DNA of 64,000 bases from Microvirga massiliensis (GTDB lineage Bacteria; Pseudomonadota; Alphaproteobacteria; Rhizobiales; Beijerinckiaceae). Position 1 is the first letter of the stretch, and each line of letters begins with the position of its first letter. The position numbers and the translations under genes are program-made. Of this stretch, positions 1 through 8,891 are shown one piece after another. Where the stretch lies: contig NZ_LN811358.1 of assembly GCF_001006805.1 (NCBI RefSeq), forward strand, positions 348,905-412,904, in the 5' to 3' direction. The notes under the pieces were generated by a model. That model had not been told where the DNA came from. It made no database searches and saw only the letters and a list, made by a program, of their open reading frames with translations.

Positions 1-272
1 AGGGCCGGCATCACCACGAAGAACACCATGATGAGGCCGTGGCTCGTGACCATCACGTTGAAGGTCTGCGGATTCGAGAAGAGCTGCAGCCCGGGCTCCT
101 GGAGCTCGATGCGCATCAGGATCGACAGCCCCGCCCCGACCAGCCCGGCCGTGAAGGCAAAGAGCAGGTAGAGCGTGCCGATGTCCTTGTGGTTGGTCGA
201 GTAAAACCAGCGGCGCCAGAACGGGGGAGCGCCGTGATGGTCTGCGTGGGCAGCGTCAGCAGCTGTGGCCAT
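1..272 (-). CDS. ctaD: cytochrome c oxidase subunit I, N-terminal part (cut by window edge)
   Basis: Only the first 90 codons are present; the gene runs off the left edge. The protein is the heme-copper catalytic subunit of the aa3-type terminal oxidase in the inner membrane. After a short His-rich leader comes the family signature FYSTNHKDIGTLYLLF, the first membrane helix (about residues 30-53), and the start of helix II with TSHGLIMVFF, whose His78 is the expected low-spin heme a ligand. It lies 38 bases downstream of the subunit II gene on the same strand, the normal ctaC-ctaD order, so the two are probably cotranscribed. Confidence 0.96.
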   Translation of the reverse strand, partial: MATAADAAHADHHGAPPFWRRWFYSTNHKDIGTLYLLFAFTAGLVGAGLSILMRIELQEPGLQLFSNPQTFNVMVTSHGLIMVFFVVMPA

Positions 273-310
273 AATGTGAGACCCTATGGTTTGTTCTTAC
301 CTAATTGCGA

Positions 311-1129
311 TCATTGAGCGTTGGCGACGCGGGTCGGGGCAGGGACGGCAGCGTATTTCTGCTTCGCTTCCGCGAGCCATGCAGAATATTGCTGCTCGCT
401 GACGACACGCACTGCGATCGGCATGTAGGGGTGGCCGTTACCGCAGAGCTCGGAGCACTGGCCGTAATAGATCCCCTCGCGATCGGCCTTGAACCAGGTC
501 TCGTTCAAGCGCCCCGGAACGGCATCGACCTTGATGGCGAAGGCGGGCACTGCGAAGGAGTGGAGGACGTCGGCCGACGTGACCTGCACTTTGACGACCT
601 TGTTGACCGGCACGACCATCTCGTTGTCGACGGCCAGGAGACGCAGCTGACCCGGCTGCAGATCAGACTCCGGAACCATGTTGGAATCGAACTTGAAGCC
701 GCCCTGATCGGCCGGGTACTCGTAACCCCAGTACCACGAATACCCGGTCGTCTTCACGACGACATCGGCCTGCGGGATGACGAGTTGCTCACGAAGAAGC
801 CGGAAGGACGGAATCGCGATTGCGACGAGGATCGCGACGGGCGCGACCGTCCAGGCGACCTCGAGTAGCGTATTGTGAGTCGTTCTGGCCGGGACGGGAT
901 TCTTATCCTCGCGGAATCTGACGATGACGATGGCTAGCAGAACACCGACGAGCAGGCAGATCCCGGTGATGATCCAGAGAAGGAGATCGTGAAAGCTTCT
1001 CACGCCGCGGCCGAGCTCCGTCACCTGGCCCTGCATGTTCATCTGCCATTCCGACGGAACACCGGTGCCGGCAACCGCCACACCCCCCATTGCGGCGAGC
1101 AGGACTCCCGCTGTGGCCAACCGCTTCAT
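311..1129 (-). CDS. ctaC: cytochrome c oxidase subunit II
   Basis: This subunit carries the CuA centre that receives electrons from cytochrome c and passes them to subunit I. I start it at the ATG at 1129 (272 residues), which gives a clean signal peptide (MKRLATAGVLLAAMGG...); an ATG pair 30 bases upstream is an alternative. Two membrane helices follow (about 45-65 and 85-105), then a periplasmic cupredoxin domain with the CuA motif C225-x-E227-x-C229-x3-H233-x2-M236 and an upstream His in SADVLHSF. All CuA ligands are present. The gene precedes ctaD on the minus strand and has a long divergent intergenic region upstream. Confidence 0.96.
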   Translation of the reverse strand: MKRLATAGVLLAAMGGVAVAGTGVPSEWQMNMQGQVTELGRGVRSFHDLLLWIITGICLLVGVLLAIVIVRFREDKNPVPARTTHNTLLEVAWTVAPVAILVAIAIPSFRLLREQLVIPQADVVVKTTGYSWYWGYEYPADQGGFKFDSNMVPESDLQPGQLRLLAVDNEMVVPVNKVVKVQVTSADVLHSFAVPAFAIKVDAVPGRLNETWFKADREGIYYGQCSELCGNGHPYMPIAVRVVSEQQYSAWLAEAKQKYAAVPAPTRVANAQ

Positions 1130-1588
1130 TGAATTTCGTCCAGCCCTCTCGATCCGCATCATCGGATTCTCTGCGCTCCTATCTGCTGGTGAGGGCCGGC
1201 CGGAAAACGCGTCATCCTGAGAGCGGACGAGCAAAATCGGACCGGGGTCCGGCCTTCACCCATGACCGGCGTGTATGATCACAGGATAAGCTCTAGCGCA
1301 ACGGTTCAAAGATTTGATTCATGCGTCATAACCGCCCCTTGCGGAATGCCTGAATTCATCGATCCGGAAGGGTTTCGGAGCCGACTTCGCAAAAGGCCTT
1401 CGCTTGACAGACCCCGTAGCCCATGGTCGGAACGCGCCGAGAAGGTCGGCTGAGGGAATGTTGCTAGCACCCGGAAGCGGGGCGACAGGCATTCGGCTTC
1501 GTCGATCCTATGGACGAACACGGGCCGGATGGCCAGTCACGCCGCCGGAACGGTGCAGTCACCGCACCCGGGATTGACGGAGAGGGCT
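1130..1588. other. divergent intergenic region between ctaC and the IalB-like gene
   Basis: About 460 bases lie between two divergently transcribed genes and must contain both promoters. Small open frames here overlap each other on both strands and have no recognisable product. I could not pick a convincing promoter pair for either gene. Confidence 0.5.
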
Positions 1589-2098
1589 GTGAACCTGTTG
1601 CGAAATCTACTCGCGGGCCTCGCGGCTCTGGTCGCGTCGGCCGCAGCGGCGCCTCAAGCCGCACTGGCGCAGGGCGCCGTGAAGAACACTTTCGGAGATT
1701 GGCAGCTGCGCTGCGAGACACCGGCAGGAGCGCAGGCCGAGCAATGCGCGCTCGTGCAGAACGTCGCGGCCGAGGATCGGCCCAATATCAGCCTCGTCGT
1801 TATCATCCTCAAGACGGCCGACGGCAAGAGCCGGTTACTGCGGGTCGTCGCGCCTCTGGGCGTTCTGCTCCCCTCCGGACTCGGTCTCAGGATCGACCAG
1901 ACCGATATTGGCCGGGCCGGTTTCGTGCGCTGCCTGACGAGCGGTTGCGTCGCCGAGGTCGTGATGGAGGACAGTCTCATCGATCAACTCCGGAGCGGGC
2001 AGCACGCGACCTTCGTCGTCTTCCAGACTCCGGAGGAGGGCATCGGCATCCCGATCTCGCTTGAGGGCTTCGGCGCCGGCTTTGACGCCCTGCCGTGA
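1589..2098 (+). CDS. invasion-associated locus B (IalB) family secreted protein
   Basis: The product matches the IalB family, secreted or periplasmic proteins widespread in Hyphomicrobiales; the name comes from Bartonella and the biochemical role is not defined. I start at GTG 1589 because GGAGAGGG lies just upstream and the resulting 169-residue protein has a signal peptide (NLLRNLLAGLAALVAS, cleavage near ALAQ). Family features are FGDWQLRCE, a second Cys in QCALVQ, and a Cys pair in FVRCLTSGCVAEV, followed by a C-terminal PISLEGFGAGFDAL. An ATG 60 bases upstream is in frame but lacks a good ribosome site. Confidence 0.85.
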   Translation: MNLLRNLLAGLAALVASAAAAPQAALAQGAVKNTFGDWQLRCETPAGAQAEQCALVQNVAAEDRPNISLVVIILKTADGKSRLLRVVAPLGVLLPSGLGLRIDQTDIGRAGFVRCLTSGCVAEVVMEDSLIDQLRSGQHATFVVFQTPEEGIGIPISLEGFGAGFDALP

Positions 2099-2138
2099 GT
2101 GAGAATACGGGCCTTGGCACGAAGATGGGGAGACGAGC

Positions 2139-2684
2139 ATGAGACCGTTGGGTTTGGCGTTCAGCATCGCGGCCGTGACTGCCTTGAGCGGCTGTAATTC
2201 GTCCGGGAGCGGGCAGAGCGTGCTCGATACGCTTCTCTATGCCGGATTCACGCCTCCCCCGATCCAGGAGACTCGGGCAGAGGATCTGTACTGTCCGGCC
2301 GTCGAGGTCACCGAGGGCGGTGCCGCGCTGCAATCCTATGCGGGCGGGCGCGTCGGGGATGCGCAGGCGCTGCGCAACCAGATCGCCCTCGGCCAGCTTG
2401 CCCGTGAGTGCTCTCCAGGGCCCGACGGAGCGACCATCGTGAAAGTCGGGGTCGAGGGGCGCGCCCTCATCGGCGCCGGCGGGACTTCGGGGCGGTTCGA
2501 CGTGCCGCTCCGCGTTCAAATCAAGGATGGAGACACCGTCATCGCCAACCGGCTGCGTCAGACCAGCGTGACGATCCCGAGCGGCCAGACGCAGGGCTCG
2601 TTCGTCTTCGTCGAGGACGGAATCGTCGTGCCGCCGGCCGCCGCCAACCGCTTCACCATCGAGGTCGCGCTGGCGAGACGTTGA
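2139..2684 (+). CDS. putative lipoprotein of unknown function
   Basis: A 181-residue protein beginning with a lipoprotein signal peptide (MRPLGLAFSIAAVTALSGC, lipobox LSGC at residues 16-19). The mature part contains a Cys at about residue 52 and a second in ARECSPGPDG, then a beta-rich C-terminal half (VGVEGRALIGAGGTSGRFDV). The pattern resembles conserved hypothetical outer-membrane-linked lipoproteins of Hyphomicrobiales, but I cannot name a function. It follows the IalB-like gene by 40 bases and may be cotranscribed; it ends just before the glycine riboswitch. Confidence 0.75.
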   Translation: MRPLGLAFSIAAVTALSGCNSSGSGQSVLDTLLYAGFTPPPIQETRAEDLYCPAVEVTEGGAALQSYAGGRVGDAQALRNQIALGQLARECSPGPDGATIVKVGVEGRALIGAGGTSGRFDVPLRVQIKDGDTVIANRLRQTSVTIPSGQTQGSFVFVEDGIVVPPAAANRFTIEVALARR

Positions 2685-2724
2685 CAGGAACGGCCGTGGG
2701 CTCCAGAGGATAGAACAGCCGCTG

Positions 2725-2933
2725 ATCCCCGCGGGAGAGTCCGGGCTCATCGCCCGGCGCCGAAGGCGCAACCGCCCCGGAAACGCTCAGGCCAAAGGAC
2801 CGCGCGGGAGCTGGCACTCTGGAAAGCGACGCTTCGCAAGGGGCGTCCACCGACGGGGGTAACCCTCTCTGATGCGAGGGGAAATCTCTCAGGTCACGGG
2901 ACAGAGGGGGCGCGAAGCGGGCCGGAAGGCCCG
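2725..2933 (+). promoter_or_regulatory. tandem glycine riboswitch (gcvT type)
   Basis: Two aptamers are readable. Aptamer 1 (about 2731-2802) has GCGGGAGAG, CGCCGAAGGCGCAA, the short GGAAACGCTCAGGC segment and AAAGGACCGC. Aptamer 2 (about 2812-2910) has CTCTGGAAAGC, CACCGACGGGGGTAA, AAATCTCTCAGGT and GGGACAGAGGGGG. These are the conserved blocks of the glycine riboswitch, and both aptamers are complete. A hairpin CGGGCC-GGAA-GGCCCG at 2918-2933, followed by TTT, sits between aptamer 2 and the gcvT start and is a candidate expression platform. It is expected to switch the glycine-cleavage operon on when glycine is high. Confidence 0.93.
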
Positions 2934-2960
2934 GTTTGACGCGTCTCTAACGAGGACCCG

Positions 2961-4103
2961 ATGGCCGAACTCGCCGCCTCCGAGGCATCGCTTTTCCACA
3001 CGCCGCTCCATGCCGAGCATCTGGCACTTGGCGCGAAGATGGTCCCTTTCGCCGGTTACAATATGCCGGTGCAATATCCGACCGGGATTTTGACCGAGCA
3101 TCTCTGGACACGGGATCATGCAGGCTTGTTCGATGTCTCGCATATGGGACAGGCCTTCCTCATCGGGCCCGATCACGCGACGACGGCAAGGGCTCTCGAG
3201 GCGCTCGTGCCGGCCGACGTCACGGCATTGGCACCTGGCCGGCAGCGCTATTCTCAACTGCTGAGCGAGGACGGCGGGATTCTCGACGACCTCATGATCA
3301 CGCGCCCCGCGGATACTGCGGAGGACGGCCGCCTTATGCTCGTGGTGAACGCCGCAATGAAGGAGGCCGATTACGCTCACATCGAGGCCCATCTTCCTTC
3401 GGATGTGCGGCTCGTTCGTGTCTACGACCGGGCTCTCCTCGCATTGCAGGGGCCGGCCGCCGAGGCGGCGCTCGCGAAGCTCGCCCCCGAGGTCGTCGAC
3501 ATGGCCTTCATGAGCGCACACCCGGCCAGGGTGGGCGACATCGACGCCTATGTCTCTCGCTCCGGCTATACCGGCGAGGACGGTTTCGAGATTTCGGCGC
3601 CTGCCGAGCGCGCGGTGGAGGTTTGGCGGGCCTTGCTCGCGGATCCGGAGGTGAAGCCGATCGGGCTCGGGGCCAGGGATTCCCTGCGCCTGGAAGCCGG
3701 GCTCTGCCTCTACGGCCACGACATCGGTCCGACGACCTCGCCCGTCGAGGCGGGCTTGCTCTGGTCTATCCAGAAGCGTCGGCGGGAGGAGGGAGGTTTT
3801 CCCGGCGCGGACCGCGTGAGGCGCGAGATTGCGGAGGGTCCGCAGCGCATACGCGTCGGACTGCGGCCGGAGGGACGTGCCCCGGCTCGCGAAGGTGTCG
3901 TCATTACGACGCCCGACGGCCGGGAGGTGGGCATCGTCACTTCCGGCGGATTCGGCCCCAGTGTGAACGGCCCCGTGGCCATGGGCTACGTCTCCCCGGA
4001 CGTTTCGACACCCGGAACCGAGCTTCATCTGATTGTTCGGGGGAAGCCGATCCCCGCCCGGATCGCGCCCATGCCGTTCACACCACATCGATATCGCCGC
4101 TAA
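2961..4103 (+). CDS. gcvT: glycine cleavage system T protein (aminomethyltransferase)
   Basis: GcvT moves the methylene group from the aminomethyl-lipoyl arm of GcvH to tetrahydrofolate, releasing ammonia. The 380-residue length is normal. Family features include PLHAEHLALGAKMVPFAGY near the N-terminus, FDVSHMGQ, the folate-site segment SRSGYTGEDGFEI, GLGARDSLRLEAGLCLYGHD, and the C-terminal barrel ending in IPARIAPMPFTPHRYRR. The ATG is preceded by GAGGA with 5-base spacing. It is the first gene of a four-gene operon controlled by the riboswitch immediately upstream. Confidence 0.97.
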   Translation: MAELAASEASLFHTPLHAEHLALGAKMVPFAGYNMPVQYPTGILTEHLWTRDHAGLFDVSHMGQAFLIGPDHATTARALEALVPADVTALAPGRQRYSQLLSEDGGILDDLMITRPADTAEDGRLMLVVNAAMKEADYAHIEAHLPSDVRLVRVYDRALLALQGPAAEAALAKLAPEVVDMAFMSAHPARVGDIDAYVSRSGYTGEDGFEISAPAERAVEVWRALLADPEVKPIGLGARDSLRLEAGLCLYGHDIGPTTSPVEAGLLWSIQKRRREEGGFPGADRVRREIAEGPQRIRVGLRPEGRAPAREGVVITTPDGREVGIVTSGGFGPSVNGPVAMGYVSPDVSTPGTELHLIVRGKPIPARIAPMPFTPHRYRR

Positions 4104-4143
4104 CCCGGATTCCGCGGCAGCCAGCAACGAGAGGGAGGACACG

Positions 4144-4518
4144 ATGACCACGCGTTACACGAAGGATCACGAATACGTCCGGGTCGAGGGCGACACCGGC
4201 GTGATCGGAATTACGGATTATGCGCAGCAACAATTGGGCGACGTTGTTTACGTTGAGCTGCCGAGCGTCGGGAAGACGGTCAACAAGGGAGACGAGGCCG
4301 CGGTTGTCGAAAGCGTCAAGGCGGCGAGCGAAGTCTATGCCCCGGTCTCCGGCGAAGTCGTTGCCGTCAACAGCGAGCTCGAGGGTGCTCCGGCAACCAT
4401 CAACGAGGATGCTGCAGGCCGCGGGTGGTTCATGAAGATCAAGCTGAAGGATCCGGCCGAGCTCGATGCTCTCATGAGCGAGGAGCAATACCAAGCTTTC
4501 CTGAAATCGATCTCCTGA
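4144..4518 (+). CDS. gcvH: glycine cleavage system H protein
   Basis: The lipoyl carrier that shuttles the aminomethyl group between P, T and L proteins. It has 124 residues, the usual size, with the lipoyl-attachment segment VVESVKAASEVYAP (Lys59) and the conserved GITDYAQQQLGDVVYVELP and GWFMKIK blocks. The start at 4144 is supported by GGGAGGA seven bases upstream; the longer in-frame reading overlaps gcvT and is not credible. Lies 40 bases after gcvT and 36 before gcvPA. Confidence 0.97.
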   Translation: MTTRYTKDHEYVRVEGDTGVIGITDYAQQQLGDVVYVELPSVGKTVNKGDEAAVVESVKAASEVYAPVSGEVVAVNSELEGAPATINEDAAGRGWFMKIKLKDPAELDALMSEEQYQAFLKSIS

Positions 4519-4554
4519 TCGCGGCAAGCGCCTCTCCAGGGATGTAAAGACACA

Positions 4555-5895
4555 ATGCGTTACCTGCCTCTCTCCGACACCGACCGCACCGAGATGCTCG
4601 CACGCATCGGAGTCGGGCAAGTCGACGACCTGTTCGCCGATGTCCCGTCCGATCGTCTGCTGCGCGAACCGGTCGACCTGCCGCGGCGCCGGGGAGAGCT
4701 CGAGGTCGAGCGCATCCTCGGCCGCATGGCGGCACGGAACATTCCGGCCTCATCGGTACCGTTCTTCGTCGGCGCGGGCGCCTACAAGCATCATGTGCCG
4801 GCGACGGTCGATCATCTCATCCAGCGTTCGGAATTCCTGACGAGCTACACGCCGTACCAGCCGGAAATCGCGCAGGGCACGCTGCAATACCTCTTCGAAT
4901 TCCAGACTCAGGTTGCGCGACTGACCGGCATGGAAGTCGCGAATGCATCGATGTACGACGGCTCGACCGGGACCGGCGAAGCCGTGTTGATGGCTCACCG
5001 GCTCACCAAGCGCCGGAAGGCCATCCTCTCGGGCGCACTGCACCCGCACTATGCAGCGGTCGTTCGCACGCTCTCCGACATGGCGGGCGACGAGGTGGTC
5101 ACGCTTCCGGCCGATGTCAGCGCAACGGAGGATCTCGCTGCGAGCATCGACGACACCGTTTCCTGCGTCGTCGTGCAGACGCCCGACGCGTTCGGGAATC
5201 TGCGGGATCTCTCGGCGATTGCCGAAGCTGCGCACCGCCATGGAGCCTTGTTGATCGCCGTCTTCACGGAGGCGGTGTCGCTTGGCCTCGTCCGCGCCCC
5301 GGGCGCCATGGGTGCCGACATCGTCGTCGGCGAGGGTCAGTCGATCGGCAATGCCCTCAATTTTGGCGGCCCCTATGTGGGCCTCTTCGCGACGCGCTCC
5401 CGCTTCGTGCGCCAGATGCCGGGACGGTTGTGCGGTGAAACCGTCGATGCGGACGGACAGCGCGGATTCGTGCTCACCCTTTCGACGCGCGAGCAGCACA
5501 TCCGCCGCGACAAGGCCACCTCGAATATCTGCACCAATTCAGGGCTGTGCAGTCTCGCCTTCACGATTCACATGACGCTTCTCGGCGAAGCGGGCCTGCG
5601 TCGTCTCGCGCGAATCAACCATGCGAATACGGTAAAGCTCGCCGGGATTCTCGCGGCGGTGCCCGGCGTCGAGGTGCTCAACAAGAGCTTCTTCAACGAA
5701 TTCACGGTGCGCCTGCGCCGTCCGGCCGCCGAGACCGTCGAGCGGCTGGCCGAGCGCGGCATCCTTGGGGGAGTTCCGGTCTCGCGCTTGCTGCCCGGCG
5801 CCGGGCTCGACGACCTGCTTCTCCTCGCCTCGACCGAGGTCAACACCGACGACGATCGCGCTGCACTCGCAGCAGCTCTCGAGGACGTCCTCTAA
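4555..5895 (+). CDS. gcvPA: glycine dehydrogenase (decarboxylating) subunit 1
   Basis: The N-terminal half of the P protein as a separate 446-residue subunit, with the fold-type I aminotransferase fold but no PLP lysine. Recognisable parts are MRYLPLSDTDRTEML, the segment FVGAGAYKHHVPATVDHL, TSYTPYQPEIAQGTLQYLFE, and ANASMYDGSTGTGEA. It ends TCGCTC-type coding directly into the next gene: its stop codon TAA shares one A with the gcvPB start (TAATG), implying translational coupling and equimolar assembly of an alpha2beta2 enzyme. Confidence 0.96.
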   Translation: MRYLPLSDTDRTEMLARIGVGQVDDLFADVPSDRLLREPVDLPRRRGELEVERILGRMAARNIPASSVPFFVGAGAYKHHVPATVDHLIQRSEFLTSYTPYQPEIAQGTLQYLFEFQTQVARLTGMEVANASMYDGSTGTGEAVLMAHRLTKRRKAILSGALHPHYAAVVRTLSDMAGDEVVTLPADVSATEDLAASIDDTVSCVVVQTPDAFGNLRDLSAIAEAAHRHGALLIAVFTEAVSLGLVRAPGAMGADIVVGEGQSIGNALNFGGPYVGLFATRSRFVRQMPGRLCGETVDADGQRGFVLTLSTREQHIRRDKATSNICTNSGLCSLAFTIHMTLLGEAGLRRLARINHANTVKLAGILAAVPGVEVLNKSFFNEFTVRLRRPAAETVERLAERGILGGVPVSRLLPGAGLDDLLLLASTEVNTDDDRAALAAALEDVL

Positions 5896-7472
5896 TGCTC
5901 AACCGTCAGGGTCGCCCGACCGCTTTGAACGATACCGATGGTATTGACGTGAAGTCGTCGACGTTCACCGGAAACCGCGCGCTCGCGCAGATCGAGCCGC
6001 TGATCTTCGAAATCGGCCGTCCAGAGACGACCGGCGTCGATTTCGATGAGCCGGACGATTTCGAATCTCGACTTGGCGGGCTGGAACGCCAGGACCCGAT
6101 CGGTCTTCCCGGGCTTTCGGAGCCCGAGACGATGCGGCATTACGTGCGCCTGTCGCAGATGAATTACGGGATCGATACGGGCCTGTTCCCGCTCGGCTCC
6201 TGCACGATGAAGCACAATCCGCGCCTGAACGAACGCATGGCGCGTCTGCCGGGCTTTGCGGACATTCACCCGCTTCAACCTGTTTCGACCGTCCAGGGCG
6301 CCCTCGAGCTGATGGACGAGCTCGCGCGCTATCTCCTGACGCTCACGGGCATGAGCGCCGTTGCGCTCTCGCCCAAGGCCGGAGCCCACGGCGAGCTCTG
6401 CGGCATGATGGCGATCAAGGCCGCCATCGAGGCCCGCGGGGAGGGCGCAACGCGTCGAACCGTTCTCGTCCCTGATTCGGCGCACGGTACTAATCCGGCA
6501 ACCGCTGCGCTGATCGGCTTCGTCGTGAAGGCCGTTCCCGCGCGAGCCGACGGGACCGTCCATGTCGATGACGTGCGCGCGCTGCTCGGGCCCGACATCG
6601 CTGCGATCATGCTTACGAACCCGAATACCTGCGGGCTGTTCGAACCGCAGATCGTCGAGATCGCCGCGGCGATCCACGAAGCGGGCGGCTACTTCTACTG
6701 CGACGGCGCAAACTTCAACGCGATCGTCGGCAAGGTGAGGCCGGGCGATCTCGGCATCGACGCCATGCACATCAACCTGCACAAAACCTTCTCGACTCCG
6801 CACGGCGGCGGCGGCCCCGGCTCCGGACCAGTCGTGCTGTCCGATCGGCTCGCGAGCTTTGCGCCCGTGCCGTTCGTGCATCGCGATGGTAACGAATTCA
6901 CTCTCGTCGAAAACAAGAATGATCCCGCAGCCGTACAGTCGTTTGGGCGCATCACGGCATTCCATGGGCAGATGGGCATGTATGTCCGTGCGCTGGCCTT
7001 CATGCTGTCCCATGGTTCGGACGGGATGAGGCAGGCCTCGGAGGACGCCGTCCTCAATGCCAATTATGTACGGGCCGGCTTGTCAGATCTGCTCTCGCAG
7101 CCATTCGGTGACAGGCCGTGCATGCACGAGGTGCTGTTCGACGACGCTTGGCTCAAGGACACGGGCGTGACGACCCTCGACGTCGCGAAGGCGCTCATCG
7201 ACGAGGGCTATCATCCCATGACGATGTATTTCCCGCTCGTCGTGCACGGCGCGATGCTCATCGAGCCGACCGAATCGGAATCGAAGGCCTCGCTCGATCT
7301 GTTTATCGCCACGATGCGTGATCTCGCGATGAGCGCAAAGCGAGGCGAGACCGAGCGCTTCTCCGGAGCCCCATATTACGCCCCGCGCCGGCGGCTCGAC
7401 GAGACCCGGGCAGCCCGCAATCCGATCCTGACCTACACGCCACCGCAGCCGGTTGCGGAGGCAGCGGAGTAG
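5895..7472 (+). CDS. gcvPB: glycine dehydrogenase (decarboxylating) subunit 2
   Basis: The catalytic PLP-bearing half of the split P protein, 525 residues. It decarboxylates glycine and loads the aminomethyl group on GcvH. The PLP lysine is in INLHKTFSTPHGGGGPGSG (Lys297 from the chosen start). Other conserved blocks are YPLGSCTMKHNPR-like (FPLGSCTMKHNP), AGAHGELCGMMAIKA and DSAHGTNPATA. The start is the ATG overlapping the gcvPA stop. The C-terminus ends in YTPPQPVAEAAE. No gene for the L protein is nearby; it is usually encoded elsewhere. Confidence 0.96.
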   Translation: MLNRQGRPTALNDTDGIDVKSSTFTGNRALAQIEPLIFEIGRPETTGVDFDEPDDFESRLGGLERQDPIGLPGLSEPETMRHYVRLSQMNYGIDTGLFPLGSCTMKHNPRLNERMARLPGFADIHPLQPVSTVQGALELMDELARYLLTLTGMSAVALSPKAGAHGELCGMMAIKAAIEARGEGATRRTVLVPDSAHGTNPATAALIGFVVKAVPARADGTVHVDDVRALLGPDIAAIMLTNPNTCGLFEPQIVEIAAAIHEAGGYFYCDGANFNAIVGKVRPGDLGIDAMHINLHKTFSTPHGGGGPGSGPVVLSDRLASFAPVPFVHRDGNEFTLVENKNDPAAVQSFGRITAFHGQMGMYVRALAFMLSHGSDGMRQASEDAVLNANYVRAGLSDLLSQPFGDRPCMHEVLFDDAWLKDTGVTTLDVAKALIDEGYHPMTMYFPLVVHGAMLIEPTESESKASLDLFIATMRDLAMSAKRGETERFSGAPYYAPRRRLDETRAARNPILTYTPPQPVAEAAE

Positions 7473-7881
7473 GGACGTTCACCTGAGCGCCGGGGAGTCT
7501 CCGCGCTCACCGCCAAGGGCCTTCCAGCGGAGGGCCACGCGATGTGCTGTCATGCTTGCCCGTCGCTGTTGAGAGCCAGTGCAGCACCTTGCGTAGCCCT
7601 GGATTGCCTCAGTTTTTTCGCAATGCCGCAGTGGGTCTGGCACCACTTCCGCTCCCGGCCCTGCTCCTCGCGTCCTCATGCCCTCTTCGTCACTGCGAGC
7701 GGAGCGAAGCAATCCAGGAGCGCATCCGTCGAGGGGTAGATTGCTTCGCCTGCGGCTCGCAATGACGAGGAGGCGGCGGAAAGGGCTGTGTATCACCCCT
7801 AGAATTCGGCCGCAGGAATCGGATCGCGCGGCGCCCGCGCGTTCTTCTATGCTTCGCGCCGGACAATTGCGGAAAGCCCAA
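7473..7881. other. gcvPB-EamA intergenic region with repeats
   Basis: About 400 bases without a gene. It contains the palindromic repeat unit at 7689-7765 and, near 7600-7626, a weaker sequence (GGATTGCCTCAG...CGCAATGCC) that looks like a decayed copy of the same unit. Open frames through here are readings of the repeat. Confidence 0.6.
7689..7765. repeat. palindromic dispersed repeat unit, copy 1
   Basis: Left arm 7689-7714 (GTCACTGCGAGC...CGAAGCAATC) and right arm 7738-7765 (GATTGCTTCGCC...CTCGCAATGAC) are inverted copies of one 26-28 base sequence differing at a few positions, separated by about 23 bases. The same sequence recurs twice at 60.69-60.85 kb. It is a REP-like element able to form a long hairpin; it carries no coding sequence. 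Confidence 0.85.
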
Positions 7882-8832
7882 GTGACCTTATCACCGATCA
7901 ATCGTTCGATGTCGCCGCGCGAATGGGGAATGCTCCTCGTCCTCTCGTTGCTCTGGGGTGGCTCGTTTCTCTTCACAGGAATTGCTGTCAGGGAACTGCC
8001 GGCCTTCACCATCGTCGTCCTGCGGGTTGGGCTCGCAGCCCTGGTTCTTCATGTGTTCGTCCGGGCCATAGGCCTCCGCATGCCGTGGGATCGCCATCTC
8101 TGGGCTGCATTCTTCGGCATGGGGCTTTTGAACAACGTTGTCCCGTTTTCGCTCATCGTCTGGGGGCAGAGCCATATCGCGAGTGGGCTTGCTTCGATTC
8201 TGAACGCGATAGCTCCGCTGTTTACGGTGATCGTTGCTCAGTTCCTGACAGCCGACGAGAAGATGACTGGCAACCGACTGGCAGGCGTTATCATCGGGTT
8301 TGCCGGTGTCGTCGTGATGATCGGGCCGGCCGCGGTCCACAGTCTCGGCACGAATATTGTCGCCCAGTTTGCGTGTCTGACTGCCGCGCTCTGTTACGCG
8401 TTTGCGAGTGTATTCGGTCGCCGTTTTCGAAATCTCGGTATTGCGCCCGTGGTGACGGCAACGGGGCAGGTCACCGCCTCGACGATCATTCTGATTCCGA
8501 TCGTGCTCCTGATCGACCGGCCATGGACTCTGGCTGCTCCTAGCCTGTCGACCTGGGGGGCTGTCATTGCGATTGCGACGCTGTCGACAGCACTCGCCTA
8601 CATTCTCTACTTCCGCATTCTGGCAACGGCGGGAGCCACCAACATCCAGCTCGTCACCTTCCTGATCCCGGTCAGCGCCATTCTTTTCGGTTCATTCGTC
8701 CTGGGCGAGCGGCTCGACCCGAAGCACTTCGCGGGAATGGGCCTGATCGGCCTAGGTCTCGCAGCAATCGATGGACGGCTGCTGCGGCTTGTCCTCTCGG
8801 CATTCTCCCGAAAGGCGGCACCCTCGGCGTGA
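7882..8832 (+). CDS. EamA/DMT-superfamily transporter
   Basis: A hydrophobic protein of about 316 residues with roughly ten membrane helices arranged as two EamA repeats. The N-terminal segment REWGMLLVLSLLWGGSFLF and the first-repeat end GVVVMIGP are typical of drug/metabolite exporters in the inner membrane. I chose GTG 7882, which has GGAAAG five bases upstream; the longer frame upstream runs into the repeat element and is basic and low complexity. ATG 7909 is an alternative start. The substrate cannot be told from the sequence. Confidence 0.85.
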   Translation: MTLSPINRSMSPREWGMLLVLSLLWGGSFLFTGIAVRELPAFTIVVLRVGLAALVLHVFVRAIGLRMPWDRHLWAAFFGMGLLNNVVPFSLIVWGQSHIASGLASILNAIAPLFTVIVAQFLTADEKMTGNRLAGVIIGFAGVVVMIGPAAVHSLGTNIVAQFACLTAALCYAFASVFGRRFRNLGIAPVVTATGQVTASTIILIPIVLLIDRPWTLAAPSLSTWGAVIAIATLSTALAYILYFRILATAGATNIQLVTFLIPVSAILFGSFVLGERLDPKHFAGMGLIGLGLAAIDGRLLRLVLSAFSRKAAPSA

Positions 8833-8891
8833 GTCGGGTCTCGCGGACAGGGGCCCACGTCAGCAATTGCTGCACTGCTTTCCCGCCCGCC

